A stretch of DNA of 64,000 bases from Burkholderiaceae bacterium (GCA_024235895.1 JACKLM010000007.1:223852-287851), one strand, 5' to 3'; positions 46,706 to 56,252 are shown, numbered from the stretch's first letter. A program made the numbers and translations. The notes: generated from the sequence alone by a model not told the origin.

Positions 46706-48970
46706 CTATCGACGCGGTCGCGGCGGCCGCGCCAGCCAGCGCGGCGCGTACCAGTTGCGCGCGCCGAGCACCGTCATCGACGCCGGCACCAGCACCAGCC
46801 GCACCAGCGTGGCGTCGAGCGCCACCGCCACCGCCAGCCCGAAGCCGATCTGCTGGAACATCACCAGCTCGCCGGCGGCGAAGCCGGCGAAGACCGCGAC
46901 CATGATCAGCGCCGCGCCGGTGATCACGCCGGCGGTCGAGCCGACCGCGTCGACGACGGCGCCGGTGTTGTCGCCGGTGGCGTCGAAGCGCTCGCGCACG
47001 CGGCTGAGCAGGAAGACGTGGTAGTCCATCGACAGCCCGTACAGGACCGTGAACAGGAACAGCGGGATCCACGCCTCGACGATCGGCACCGGCTGCAGTC
47101 CCAGCCAGCGCGCGCCGACGCCGTGCTGGAAGACGAGCACGATCGCGCCGTAGGCGGCGCCGACCGACAGCAGGTTCAGCGCCGCGGCCTTCAGCGGCAC
47201 GACGATCGAGCGGAAGGCCCAGGCCAGCAGCACGAAGCCGAGCCCGAGCACGATCGCGACCACGCCCGGCGCCGCGCGGCGCGTCAGTTCGAAGAAGTCG
47301 AGATAGCGTGCGCTCGCGCCGCCGACGTGGACCTGCGCGGCCACGCCGTCGAAGGCCTGCGGCACGAGCGTGGTACGCAGCCGGGCGACGGCCTGCAGCG
47401 CGGCGTCGCCCTCGGCCTCGCCGGGCATCGGCACGCGCAGCGCGCGGACCGCGCCGTCGGCGCTGCGCTGCACGCGCGCCTGCTCGGCGAGGAACCCCGG
47501 GTCGTCGGCCAGCGACGTGCGCAGGCGCTGCAGCGCGGCGTCGATCCCGGCCTCGTCGGCGCCGCCGCGGGCGTCGACGACGACGACGGTGTCGGCGACC
47601 AGCCCGATCCGAAACGACGCCTGCAGCCGGTCGTAGGCCTGGCGCGTCTCGAGTGCGGGCGGCAGCGTCTCGATGCCGGCGAAGCCGATGCGCAGCTGCA
47701 GCGCCGGTGCCGCGAGCAGCGCCAGCGCCGCGACCGACGCCGCCAGCGCGAGCCAGGGGCGGCGCACCGCGGCGCGTGCGACACGCCCGGCCAGCCCGCC
47801 GCGGCCCAGGCCGCCCGCGCCGCCGGCGAGCGCGCGCGGCAGTGGCAACCGCAGCGCGTCGACGCGGTCGCCCAGCAGCCGCAGCAGGGCCGGCATCAGG
47901 CTCAGCGACGCCAGCACCGCGACCAGCACGGCGGCGATCGCGCCGATGGCCAGCCCGCGGAAGACGTTGGTCGGCACCAGCAGCAGCCCGGCCAGCGCGA
48001 CGACGACGGTCGCGCCGGAAAACGCCACCGCGTGCCCGGCACCGATGCCGCTGCGCTCGGCGGCCTCGGCGATGCCGGCGCCGGCGCGGCGCTCCTCGCG
48101 ATAGCGAACCAGGATGAAGAGGGCGTAGTCGATGCCGACTGCCAGCCCCATCATCAGCACCATGTTGGCGACCAGGAAGTACACCGGCGTGAACTGCGCC
48201 AGCGTCACCGCCAGCGCCAGCGCGGTGGCGACTGCCACCGCCGCGACCAGCAGCGGCAGCGCGGCGGCGACGACGCTGCCGAAGACCAGCAGCAGCACGA
48301 CGACGGCCGCGGGCAGGCCGACGCGAAGCTCGGCCTGCAGGTCGCGATCGGCCAGCTCGCGGTAGGCCAGGCCGACGCTGACCGGGCCGACCAGCGACGC
48401 GCCCACCGCGCCATCGGGGGCGGCCTGCCGCACGGCGCCGCGCACGGCGTCGCGCAGCCGCTCGGCGTGGCGAGGCGGATCGACGACCCACAGCGCCACC
48501 ACGGTCGTGCGGCGGTCGGCCGACACCAGCGCGGGGTCGCGGTCGAGGAAGAAACTGCGGCCGCCGGCGACGACATCGGGGCCCAGCGCCAGCAGCTCCT
48601 GGGCGATCGCGTCGGCGGCGATCGCGTAGGCCGGGTCGTCGACCGTCAGCGCCGGCGCGTGCAGCACCAGCACCTCGTTGGGCGTCTCGGGCACGCGTGG
48701 CGGCGGCAGGTGGGTGCGCAGCAGGGCGTCCGCGCGCACCGAGCCGGACCCGTCGCGGCGCTCGACCTCGGTGCCGAAGACCGGACCCTCGCCGCGCGTG
48801 AACGCCAGCGCGACCGCGAGCGCGCAGCCCAGCGCCAGCAGCAGCCACGCCGCGAGCACGGGCCGCGGGTGCCGCACGCCGAGCCGGACCAGGGCGCGCA
48901 CGCCGCGCGCGAGCGCGTCGACGGCCTCGCCCGCGGCGTCCGCCCCCGGCGGGGTCGGGGTGCCGGTCAC
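46706..48970 (-). CDS. MMPL family RND transporter
   Basis: An inner-membrane transporter of 754 residues with the MmpL/HAE3 layout: one N-terminal helix (LAAWLLLALGCALAVALAF), a periplasmic domain, a five-helix bundle that includes MGLAVGIDYALFILVRYREE, a second periplasmic domain, and a second bundle with YGLSMDYHVFLLSRVRE. The duplicated (G/S)xDY motifs carry Asp-Tyr pairs expected to relay protons. Likely substrates are lipids or hydrophobic molecules; it is not assigned. Divergent from yebC across a 278-bp gap. Confidence 0.9.
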   Translation of the reverse strand: MTGTPTPPGADAAGEAVDALARGVRALVRLGVRHPRPVLAAWLLLALGCALAVALAFTRGEGPVFGTEVERRDGSGSVRADALLRTHLPPPRVPETPNEVLVLHAPALTVDDPAYAIAADAIAQELLALGPDVVAGGRSFFLDRDPALVSADRRTTVVALWVVDPPRHAERLRDAVRGAVRQAAPDGAVGASLVGPVSVGLAYRELADRDLQAELRVGLPAAVVVLLLVFGSVVAAALPLLVAAVAVATALALAVTLAQFTPVYFLVANMVLMMGLAVGIDYALFILVRYREERRAGAGIAEAAERSGIGAGHAVAFSGATVVVALAGLLLVPTNVFRGLAIGAIAAVLVAVLASLSLMPALLRLLGDRVDALRLPLPRALAGGAGGLGRGGLAGRVARAAVRRPWLALAASVAALALLAAPALQLRIGFAGIETLPPALETRQAYDRLQASFRIGLVADTVVVVDARGGADEAGIDAALQRLRTSLADDPGFLAEQARVQRSADGAVRALRVPMPGEAEGDAALQAVARLRTTLVPQAFDGVAAQVHVGGASARYLDFFELTRRAAPGVVAIVLGLGFVLLAWAFRSIVVPLKAAALNLLSVGAAYGAIVLVFQHGVGARWLGLQPVPIVEAWIPLFLFTVLYGLSMDYHVFLLSRVRERFDATGDNTGAVVDAVGSTAGVITGAALIMVAVFAGFAAGELVMFQQIGFGLAVAVALDATLVRLVLVPASMTVLGARNWYAPRWLARPPRPRR

Positions 48971-49213
48971 GGGCGGGCCTCGGCGGCACGCCGTCGTGGC
49001 GCGCGGCCGGAACCGGGTGGCGGGGAGGGTGGGCAGTGGGGCATGGGCGGGCCGGACGTCGCGTCATGTGGCGTCGCCGAACCGGCCGGACTGTAGTGTC
49101 GCCCTCGCCGCCTCGATCGTCGCCCTGCCCACCGGCGCCGCCGCGCGGGCAGGCGCCGCGGCGACGGCGGCGACCGCGGTCCGTCCAGCGCCCGGCCCGG
49201 CGGGGCGGGCCGG

Positions 49214-49219
49214 TAGAAT
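49214..49219 (+). promoter_or_regulatory. Candidate -10 element for the yebC operon
   Basis: TAGAAT lies 30 bp upstream of the yebC ATG. No good -35 is seen 17 bp further upstream. The rest of the 278-bp divergent gap (48971-49248) is GC-rich and has no recognisable element. Confidence 0.4.
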
Positions 49220-49248
49220 CGCGCCTTCCGCACGAGCCGCCCCAGACC

Positions 49249-49977
49249 ATGGCCGGACACAGCAAATGGGCCAACATCCAGCACCGCAAGAGCCGCCAGG
49301 ACGAGAAGCGCGGCAAGATCTGGACCCGCATCATCCGTGAGATCGCGGTCGCCGCGCGCTCGGGCGGCGGCGATCCGGCGTCCAACCCGCGGTTGCGGCT
49401 GGCGGTGGACAAGGCCAAGGCCGCCAACATGCCGGCCGACCGCATCAAGTACAACATCGACAAGGCCAGCGGCGCGCTCGAGGGCGTGCAGTACGAGGAG
49501 ATCCGCTACGAAGGCTACGGCATCGGCGGCGCGGCGATCATCGTCGACTGCATGACCGACAACCGCGTGCGCACCGTGGCCGAGGTCCGGCATGCGTTTT
49601 CCAAGCACGGCGGCAACCTCGGCACCGACGGCTCGGTCGCGTTCCAGTTCCAGCACTGCGGCCAGCTCGTCTTCGCCCCCGGAACGAGCGAGGACAAGGT
49701 GATGGAGCTGGCGCTCGAGGCCGGCGCCGACGACGTGATCGCCGACGACGACGGCGCGATCGAGGTGCTGACCGCGCCGGGCGACTTCGAGCCCGTGCGC
49801 GACGCGCTGCAGGGCGCGGGCCTGCAGGCCGAGATCGCCGAGGTCACGATGCGGCCGGGCAATACCGTCGCCCTCACGGGCGAGGATGCCGCGCGGATGC
49901 AGAAGTTGCTCGACGCGCTGGAGGACCTGGACGACGTGCAGGCGGTCTACCACAACGCCGAGATGGACGAGGCATGA
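49249..49977 (+). CDS. yebC: YebC/PmpR family transcriptional regulator / translation factor
   Basis: A 242-residue conserved protein, here starting MAGHSKWANIQHRKSRQDEKRGKIW, the invariant N-terminus. PRLRLAVDKAKAANMP, YEGYGIGGAAIIVDCMTDNR and SKHGGNLGTDGSVAFQF follow. Family members bind DNA or assist ribosomes on difficult sequences such as polyproline; which applies here is not known. It heads the housekeeping run and overlaps purD by 4 bp (ATGA). The start at ATG 49249 matches the family exactly. Confidence 0.96.
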   Translation: MAGHSKWANIQHRKSRQDEKRGKIWTRIIREIAVAARSGGGDPASNPRLRLAVDKAKAANMPADRIKYNIDKASGALEGVQYEEIRYEGYGIGGAAIIVDCMTDNRVRTVAEVRHAFSKHGGNLGTDGSVAFQFQHCGQLVFAPGTSEDKVMELALEAGADDVIADDDGAIEVLTAPGDFEPVRDALQGAGLQAEIAEVTMRPGNTVALTGEDAARMQKLLDALEDLDDVQAVYHNAEMDEA

Positions 49978-51257
49978 AGGCGCTCGTCGTCGGCGGCGGC
50001 GGGCGCGAGCATGCCATCGCCTGGAAGCTGGCGCGCAGCGCGCGCGTGCAGACGGTGTTCGTCGCCCCCGGCAACGGCGGCACCGCGGCCGACCCGGCGC
50101 TGCACAACGTCCCGATCACGGACCTCGCCGAGCTGGCCGACTTCGCCGCTGCCGAGGGCGTGGCGCTGACCGTCGTCGGCCCCGAGGCGCCGCTGGCGGC
50201 CGGCATCGTCGACCTGTTCCGCGCCCGCGGGCTGCGCATCTTCGGCCCGACGCAGGCGGCGGCGCGGCTCGAGAGCTCCAAGGCCTTCGCCAAGGACTTC
50301 ATGCAGCGCCACGGCATCCCGACCGCGCTGTACGCCGCGTTCACGAGCGCGGCGCAGGCGCACGCGCATGTCGACAAGCACGGCGCGCCGATCGTCGTCA
50401 AGGCCGACGGGCTGGCGGCCGGCAAGGGCGTCGTCGTCGCCGCGACCGCGGCCGAGGCGCACGCGGCGATCGACGACATGCTGGGCGCCAACACGCTCGG
50501 GGTGCAGCATGTCGGCGGCGTGGCACGCGTCGTCATCGAGGCGTTCCTCGAAGGCGAGGAGGCCAGCTTCATCGTCGTCAGCGACGGCCGCGACGTGCTG
50601 CCGCTGGCGACCAGCCAGGACCACAAGCGTGTCGGCGACGGCGACACCGGCCCCAACACCGGTGGCATGGGTGCCTACTCGCCGGCGCCCATCGTCACCC
50701 CCGAGGTCCACGCGCGCGTGATGCGCGAGATCGTCCAGCCTGCGGTCGCCGGCATGGCGCGCGACGGCACGCCGTTCACCGGCTTCCTCTACGCCGGTCT
50801 GATGATCGACGCCCAGGGCCGGCCCAGCGTCGTCGAGTTCAACGTGCGGCTCGGTGACCCGGAGACGCAGCCGATCCTGATGCGCATGAAGAGCGACCTG
50901 TTCGAGCTGCTGATGCACGCGGCCGACGGCACGCTCGACAAGGCCGATCTGCAGTGGGACCGGCGCGTCGCGCTGGGCGTGGTGATGGCGGCGCAGGGCT
51001 ACCCGGGCACGCCGCGCAGCGGCGACGCGATCACCGGGCTGCCCGCCGGCGCCGAGGACTTGATGGTCTTCCACGCCGGCACCGCGCTGCACGACGGCCG
51101 GCTCGTCAGCAGCGGCGGGCGCGTGCTGTGCGTGACCGCGCTCGGCGACTCGGTACGCGTGGCGCAGCAGCGCGCCTACGACGGCGTCGGCCGCATCCAC
51201 CTCGACGGGGCCGTGTGGCGGCGCGACATCGGGCACCGGGCGATCCGGCCGCGTTGA
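49974..51257 (+). CDS. purD: Phosphoribosylamine-glycine ligase
   Basis: Second step of purine synthesis: ATP-dependent joining of phosphoribosylamine and glycine. The 427-residue protein has KALVVGGGGREHAIAWKLA at the N-terminus, the ATP-grasp lysine region IVVKADGLAAGKGVVVA, QDHKRVGDGDTGPNTGGMGAYSPAP and FNVRLGDPETQPIL. Length and motifs are standard. The ATG overlaps the yebC stop. Confidence 0.98.
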   Translation: MKALVVGGGGREHAIAWKLARSARVQTVFVAPGNGGTAADPALHNVPITDLAELADFAAAEGVALTVVGPEAPLAAGIVDLFRARGLRIFGPTQAAARLESSKAFAKDFMQRHGIPTALYAAFTSAAQAHAHVDKHGAPIVVKADGLAAGKGVVVAATAAEAHAAIDDMLGANTLGVQHVGGVARVVIEAFLEGEEASFIVVSDGRDVLPLATSQDHKRVGDGDTGPNTGGMGAYSPAPIVTPEVHARVMREIVQPAVAGMARDGTPFTGFLYAGLMIDAQGRPSVVEFNVRLGDPETQPILMRMKSDLFELLMHAADGTLDKADLQWDRRVALGVVMAAQGYPGTPRSGDAITGLPAGAEDLMVFHAGTALHDGRLVSSGGRVLCVTALGDSVRVAQQRAYDGVGRIHLDGAVWRRDIGHRAIRPR

Positions 51258-51315
51258 GCATCGGCGCGGCCGGCGCGGCGCGCGCGAGCGGCGGCCCGAC
51301 GTGGCAGGACGAGGG

Positions 51316-52311
51316 ATGAGCGACTCCGACACCGCGGCCGTGCGCGCCTACCTGACGCAGCTGCAGGATAGCCTCGTCACCGCGCTGCAGGCCGAGGACG
51401 GCCAGCCCTTCGTCGCCGACGGCTGGGTGCGTGCGCCGGGCGAGCGGCTGCAGGGCGACGGGCTGACGCGGCTGGTCGAGGACGGCGGCGTGTTCGAGCG
51501 CGGCGGCTGCAATTTCAGCCATGTGCGCGGGCCGGCGCTGCCGCCGTCGGCGACCGCCGCGCGGCCGCATCTGGCCGGCGCGCCGTTCGAGGCCATGGGC
51601 GTGTCGCTCGTCGTGCACCCGCGCAACCCCTACGTGCCGACCGCGCACATGAACGTGCGCATGTTCGCCGCCCGGCCGGCGGGGGCGGCGCCGGTGGTGT
51701 GGTTCGGCGGCGGCATGGACCTGACCCCGTACTACGGCTTCGAGGACGATGCGGCGCACTTCCACCGCGCCTGCCGCGATGCGCTGGCGCCGTTCGGCGC
51801 CGAGCTGTACCCGCGCTTCAAGCGCGGGTGCGACCGCTACTTCTTCCTCGCGCACCGCGGCGAGCCGCGCGGCGTCGGCGGCATCTTCTTCGACGATTTC
51901 GGCGAGCTCGGCTTCGAGCGCAGCTTCGCGCTGATGCGCGCGGTCGGCGATGCCTTCGACGGCGCCTACCTGCCGATCCTGCGCCGCCGGCGCGGGATGC
52001 CCTACGGCGAACGGGAGCGCGACTTCCAGGCCTACCGGCGCGGCCGCTATGTCGAGTTCAACCTCGTGCACGACCGCGGCACGCTGTTCGGGCTGCAAAG
52101 CGGCGGCCGCACCGAGAGCATCCTGATGTCGATGCCGCCGGTCGTGAAGTGGCGCTATGACTGGCAGCCGGCGCCGGGCACGCCCGAGGCGCGCCTCTAC
52201 ACCGACTTCCTGCGCCCGCGCGAGTGGGCCGAGGACGGCGCGCCGCCGTCGTCGCCGGCCGTGTCGGCGCCGCGGCCGGCCACGCCGGCGGCGGCATCGG
52301 ACCCGTCGTGA
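51316..52311 (+). CDS. hemF: Oxygen-dependent coproporphyrinogen III oxidase
   Basis: Oxidatively decarboxylates coproporphyrinogen III in haem synthesis under aerobic conditions. The 331-residue protein has GGCNFSHVRGPALPP, ERGG, HPRNPYVPTAHMNVRMF, WFGGGMDLTPYYGF, RRGRYVEFNLVHDRGTLFGLQSGGRTESILMSMPP, all hallmarks of HemF. The ATG at 51316 is preceded by AGGACGAGG. The C-terminal 25 residues are an Ala/Pro tail. It lies 58 bp after purD and 10 bp before nadD. Confidence 0.97.
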   Translation: MSDSDTAAVRAYLTQLQDSLVTALQAEDGQPFVADGWVRAPGERLQGDGLTRLVEDGGVFERGGCNFSHVRGPALPPSATAARPHLAGAPFEAMGVSLVVHPRNPYVPTAHMNVRMFAARPAGAAPVVWFGGGMDLTPYYGFEDDAAHFHRACRDALAPFGAELYPRFKRGCDRYFFLAHRGEPRGVGGIFFDDFGELGFERSFALMRAVGDAFDGAYLPILRRRRGMPYGERERDFQAYRRGRYVEFNLVHDRGTLFGLQSGGRTESILMSMPPVVKWRYDWQPAPGTPEARLYTDFLRPREWAEDGAPPSSPAVSAPRPATPAAASDPS

Positions 52312-52321
52312 AGCGAGCCCG

Positions 52322-52915
52322 GTGAAGCGCATCGGCCTGTTCGGCGGCAGCTTCGACCCGCCGCACCGCGCGCACGTCGCGCTGGCCGCGAGCGCGCTGG
52401 CGCAGCTCGCGCTGGCCGAGGTGCGCTGGATCCCGGCCGGCCGGCCCTGGCAGAAGACGCGCACCGTCACGCCGGCGCCGCACCGCGAGGCCATGGTGCG
52501 GATCGCGATCGACGGCGAGCCGCGCTTCGTCCTCGACCGCATCGAGCTCGACCGCGCCGGGCCCAGCTACACGCTCGACACCGTGCGCGCGCTGCAGGCG
52601 CGCGAGCCCGGCGCCGAGTGGGTGCTGCTGATCGGCGCCGACCAGTACGCCGGGCTGCACACCTGGGAGGGCTGGCGCGAGCTGCTCGGGCGCGTCACGC
52701 TGGCGGTCGCCAACCGCCCGGGGCTGCATCCGGCGCCGCACGCCGAGGTGCTGCGGCACCCGCACCGCGTCGTGCCGCTGGCGATGCTCGACATCTCGTC
52801 GACCGAGGTCCGCGCGCGCGTCGCGCGCGGCGAGCCGATCGACGATCTGGTGCCATCCGGGGTGGCACGCTATATTGACCTCCACGCTCTCTACAGGGAA
52901 GGCAAAGCCCGCTGA
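52322..52915 (+). CDS. nadD: Nicotinate-nucleotide adenylyltransferase
   Basis: Adenylates nicotinate mononucleotide in NAD synthesis. The 197-residue enzyme starts at GTG 52322 with KRIGLFGGSFDPPHRAHV, the nucleotidyltransferase GxFDPxHxxH motif, and has VRWIPAGRPWQK, LLIGADQYAGLHTW, and DISSTEVRARVARG near the C-terminus. It abuts rsfS with no gap (stop then ATG at 52916), the usual linkage of nadD and rsfS. Confidence 0.97.
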   Translation: MKRIGLFGGSFDPPHRAHVALAASALAQLALAEVRWIPAGRPWQKTRTVTPAPHREAMVRIAIDGEPRFVLDRIELDRAGPSYTLDTVRALQAREPGAEWVLLIGADQYAGLHTWEGWRELLGRVTLAVANRPGLHPAPHAEVLRHPHRVVPLAMLDISSTEVRARVARGEPIDDLVPSGVARYIDLHALYREGKAR

Positions 52916-53587
52916 ATGGACATCCGCAAACTGCAGCGCGCCATCGTCGATGGCCTGGAAGACGTCAAGGCCCAGCACATCGTCGTCTTCGACACCGAGG
53001 CGCTCTCGCCGCTGTTCGAGCGCGTGATCATCGCCTCGGGCACCAGCAACCGGCAGACCAAGGCGCTGGCCTCCAGCGTGCGCGAGACCGTGAAGGCACG
53101 CGGCATGCAGGTGCTGCGCACCGAGGGCGAGGCGACGGGCGAGTGGATCATCGTCGACTGCGGCGCCGCGGTCGCGCACATCATGCAGCCGGCGATCCGG
53201 GACTACTACCACCTCGAGGAGATCTGGGGCGGCAAGCCGGTGCGCATGAAGATCGGCGTGGCCGGCAAGCCGGGCCGTGCGCCGGCCAGAAAGGGTGCCG
53301 CGGCGAAGCCGGCGGCAACGAAGGCCACTGCGGCGAAGCCGGCAGCGACGACACCCGCACCGAAGGTGGCGAGGGCCGCCGCGAGCCCGGCGGCGGCGAA
53401 GAAGGCGGCCCCGAGGCCGGCGGTGGCTAAGAAGGCGGTGCCGAAGCAGCCGGCGGTCAAGGTTGCGGCCACGACGGCGGCGGCGGCGAAGCAGGCCTCG
53501 CCGAAGAGGCCGCCGGCCAAGTCCGGCACTGCCGCCGACGCCGCCGCGACGAAGACGCCGGCGCGCCGGCGCGCGGCGCGCGGGTAG
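52916..53587 (+). CDS. rsfS: Ribosomal silencing factor RsfS with histone H1-like tail
   Basis: RsfS binds ribosomal protein uL14 and blocks subunit joining in stationary phase. Residues 1-115 are the normal domain: MDIRKLQRAIVDGLEDVKAQ, VIIASGTSNRQTKALASSV, GEWIIVDCGAAVAHIMQPAIRDYYHLEEIW. Residues about 116-223 form an unusual basic extension of Lys, Ala, Pro (repeats such as AAAKPAATKATAAKPAA) resembling H1-type DNA/RNA-binding tails. The total of 223 aa is twice the family length. The tail has the same GC bias as the neighbours and is followed by rlmH after 19 bp. Confidence 0.93.
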   Translation: MDIRKLQRAIVDGLEDVKAQHIVVFDTEALSPLFERVIIASGTSNRQTKALASSVRETVKARGMQVLRTEGEATGEWIIVDCGAAVAHIMQPAIRDYYHLEEIWGGKPVRMKIGVAGKPGRAPARKGAAAKPAATKATAAKPAATTPAPKVARAAASPAAAKKAAPRPAVAKKAVPKQPAVKVAATTAAAAKQASPKRPPAKSGTAADAAATKTPARRRAARG

Positions 53588-53606
53588 AGCGCCGCACGAG
53601 GGCGCG

Positions 53607-54086
53607 GTGCGGCTGCGCGTCGTCGCGGTCGGCCAGCGGCAGCCGGCCTGGGCCGATGCGGCCTGGGCCGACTTCACCAAGCGCTTCCCGCCCGAGTGGC
53701 GCTTCGGGCTCACCGAGGTCAAGGCCGAGCCGCGCAGTGGCGGACGCACGCCGGCGCAGTGCATGGCCGCCGAGGCGGCGCGGCTGGAGGCGGCGCTGAC
53801 CGGCAGCGGCACGCCCTGGCGCCGCGTCGTCCTCGACGAGCGTGGCGAGCGCATCGGCAGCGCGCAGCTCGCCGAGCGGCTGCGCCGCTGGCAGGCCGAC
53901 GGTCGCGACGTCGCACTGCTGATCGGCGGCCCCGACGGGCTGGACGCCGCGATCAAGGCCGGCGCCGACGAGACGCTGCGGCTGTCGGACCTGACGCTGC
54001 CGCACGCACTGGCACGCGTGCTGCTGGCCGAGGCGCTGTACCGCGCGTGGTCCATCGGGGCCGGCCATCCCTACCATCGGGAGTGA
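53607..54086 (+). CDS. rlmH: 23S rRNA pseudouridine-1915 N3-methyltransferase
   Basis: Methylates pseudouridine 1915 in helix 69 of 23S rRNA. The 159-residue SPOUT protein has VVAVGQRQPAWADAAWADFTKRFP, VVLDERGERIGSAQLAERL, VALLIGGPDGLDAA and LTLPHALARVLLAEALYRAWSI, ending GHPYHRE, as in E. coli RlmH (155 aa). The GTG at 53607 is used, preceded by GAGG; the frame extends further upstream only through rsfS. Followed by maf after 3 bp. Confidence 0.96.
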   Translation: MRLRVVAVGQRQPAWADAAWADFTKRFPPEWRFGLTEVKAEPRSGGRTPAQCMAAEAARLEAALTGSGTPWRRVVLDERGERIGSAQLAERLRRWQADGRDVALLIGGPDGLDAAIKAGADETLRLSDLTLPHALARVLLAEALYRAWSIGAGHPYHRE

Positions 54087-54089
54087 GAC

Positions 54090-54692
54090 TTGCGCGTCTA
54101 CCTCGCGTCGCAAAGCCCGCGTCGTGTGCAACTGCTGGCGCAGATCGGGGTGCAGCCCGAGCTGCTGCTGCCCGACGACGGCGAGGACGCCGAGGCCCTG
54201 GAGGCGCTGAGGCCGGGCGAGCGGCCTGCGGACTATGTCGTCCGCGTCACGCGCGCCAAGCTGCGCGCGGCGGTCGCGCGCCATGCACGGCGCGGCCTGG
54301 CGCCGGGCGCGATCCTGTGTGCCGACACCACGGTCGCGCTCGGCCGGCGCATCCTCGGCAAGCCTGCCGACGCGGCCGAGGCGGCGGCCACGCTGCGTGC
54401 GCTGTCGGGCCGCACGCACCGCGTGCTGACCGCGGTCGCGCTGCGGCATGGGCGCCGCGGCCGGCAGGCGCTGCAGGTCTCGCATGTCCGCTTCGCGCCG
54501 CTGCCGGCGGCGGCGATCGACGCCTACGTTGCCTCGGGCGAGCCCTTCGGCAAGGCCGGGGCGTATGCGATCCAGGGCGCGCTGGCGGGCTGGATCGAGC
54601 ATGTCGACGGCAGCCACTCCGGCATCATGGGGCTGCCGCTGTACGAGACCGCGCAGCTGCTGCGCGCGGCAGGGCTGCGGCTCGCGGTCTGA
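54090..54692 (+). CDS. maf: Maf-like nucleoside triphosphate pyrophosphatase
   Basis: House-cleaning pyrophosphatase that hydrolyses nucleoside triphosphates such as dTTP/UTP. The 200-residue protein starts at TTG 54090 with VYLASQSPRRVQLLAQIG, and has ADYVVRVTRAKL, AILCADTTVALG, GKPADAAEAAATLRALSGRTHRVLTAVAL and GAYAIQGALAGWIEHVDGSHSGIMGLPLYE, typical of the YhdE-type branch. Its position before rng is conserved in proteobacteria. Confidence 0.95.
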   Translation: MRVYLASQSPRRVQLLAQIGVQPELLLPDDGEDAEALEALRPGERPADYVVRVTRAKLRAAVARHARRGLAPGAILCADTTVALGRRILGKPADAAEAAATLRALSGRTHRVLTAVALRHGRRGRQALQVSHVRFAPLPAAAIDAYVASGEPFGKAGAYAIQGALAGWIEHVDGSHSGIMGLPLYETAQLLRAAGLRLAV

Positions 54693-54779
54693 TCGCGCCG
54701 CGCGGCCGCCGCCTCGTGGCCCCTGTCCCGGGGGATGGTCCCGAGCCGGCACGCTGCCGCGCTCGCCTAGACTGCGTGC

Positions 54780-56252
54780 ATGGCCAGCCAGGACATCCTG
54801 ATCAACTGGGCCCCGCAGGAAACGCGCGTGGCCGTCGTCGAGAACGCCGCGTTGCAGGACCTGTACATCGAGCGCACGCTCGAGCGCGGGCAGGTCGGCA
54901 ACGTCTACCTCGGCAAGGTCGCGCGCGTGCTGCCGGGCATGCAGAGCGCCTTCGTCGACATCGGCCTGGATCGCGCCGCGTTCCTGCACGTGGCCGACCT
55001 GTACGACGGCAACGGCGGCGGCCGCGGCGACTTGCCGCCGGTGCCGATCGAGCGCCGGCTGCACGAGGGGCAGACGCTGACGGTGCAGGTCGTCAAGGAC
55101 GCGATCGGCAGCAAGGGGGCGCGGCTGTCGACGCAGATCTCGATCGCCGGCCGGCTGCTGGTCTTCCTGCCGCAGGACCGGCATATCGGCATCTCGCAGA
55201 AGATCGGCCCGCAGGAGCTGCGCGAGCAGCTGCGCGATCGCGTGCAGCGGCTGGCGACGCAGGACGGCGCCGCCGCCGGCGGCTTCATCCTGCGCACCAA
55301 CGCCGAGGACGCGACCGACGAGGAGCTCGCCGACGACATCGCCTACCTGCGCGCCGTGTGGGCCACGATCCGCGAGCGCGCGCTCGCCAGCCCGCCGGGC
55401 ACGCTGCTGCACCAGGACCTCAGCCTGGCCCAGCGGGTGCTGCGCGACCTGACGGGCGAGGGCACGCAGACCGTCCGCATCGACTCGAAGCTGCAGTTCG
55501 AGGCCCTGCAGGCCTTCGGCCGACGCTACACGCCGCGTGCGGTCGACAAGCTCGACCTGTACCGCGGCGAGCGGCCGATCTTCGACCTCTTCGGCATCGA
55601 GGAGGAGATCGTGCGCGCGCTCGGCCGCCGCGTCGACCTCAAGAGCGGCGGCTACCTGATCATCGACCCGACCGAGGCGCTGACGACGGTCGACGTCAAC
55701 ACCGGCGGCTACGTCGGCGCGCGCAACTTCGACGACACCATCTTCAAGACCAACCTCGAGGCCGCTGGCGCGATCGCGCGCCAGCTTCGGGTGCGCAACC
55801 TGGGCGGCATCATCGTCGTCGACTTCATCGACATGGTGCGCGAGGAGCACCGGCAGGCGGTGCTGGCCGAACTGCGCAAGCAGCTCGCGCGCGACCGCGT
55901 GCGCACGACGATCAGCGGTTTCACCCAGCTCGGGCTGGTGGAGATGACGCGCAAGCGCACGCGCGAGAGCCTGGCGCAGATGCTGTGCGAGCCCTGCCCG
56001 ACCTGCGGCGGCCGCGGCCAGGTGCGCACCGCGCGCACGGTCTGCTACGACATCCTGCGCGAGATCCTGCGCGAGGCGCGCCAGTTCGACCCCAGGGAGT
56101 TCCGCGTCGTCGCCAGCGCGGCGGTGGTCGAGATGCTGCTCGACGAGGAGGGCGCGCACCTGGCCGAGTTGTCGGCCTTCGTCGGCAAGCCGATCTCGCT
56201 GAGCACGGATCCGGTGCTGGGGCCGGAGCAGTACGACATCGTTCTGATGTAG
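54780..56252 (+). CDS. rng: Ribonuclease G
   Basis: Endoribonuclease of the RNase E/G family that trims 16S rRNA 5' ends and degrades some mRNAs. 490 residues. The S1-like domain follows DLYIERTLERGQVGNVYLGKVARVLPGM; the DNase-like catalytic domain holds LTTVDVNTGGYVG, NTNLEAA-like KTNLEAAGAIARQLR and IIVVDFIDM, in which Asp residues coordinate magnesium. The zinc-link CEPCPTCGGRG is present. A weak TAGACT -10 lies just upstream of the ATG at 54780. It ends the housekeeping block. Confidence 0.97.
   Translation: MASQDILINWAPQETRVAVVENAALQDLYIERTLERGQVGNVYLGKVARVLPGMQSAFVDIGLDRAAFLHVADLYDGNGGGRGDLPPVPIERRLHEGQTLTVQVVKDAIGSKGARLSTQISIAGRLLVFLPQDRHIGISQKIGPQELREQLRDRVQRLATQDGAAAGGFILRTNAEDATDEELADDIAYLRAVWATIRERALASPPGTLLHQDLSLAQRVLRDLTGEGTQTVRIDSKLQFEALQAFGRRYTPRAVDKLDLYRGERPIFDLFGIEEEIVRALGRRVDLKSGGYLIIDPTEALTTVDVNTGGYVGARNFDDTIFKTNLEAAGAIARQLRVRNLGGIIVVDFIDMVREEHRQAVLAELRKQLARDRVRTTISGFTQLGLVEMTRKRTRESLAQMLCEPCPTCGGRGQVRTARTVCYDILREILREARQFDPREFRVVASAAVVEMLLDEEGAHLAELSAFVGKPISLSTDPVLGPEQYDIVLM

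Noticed and set aside
45048..49463. Open frames of more than 1000 residues over the HerA-like and MMPL genes
   Set aside because: Products are Arg/Ala/Gly strings without domains, typical antisense or shifted-frame artefacts of GC-rich DNA.
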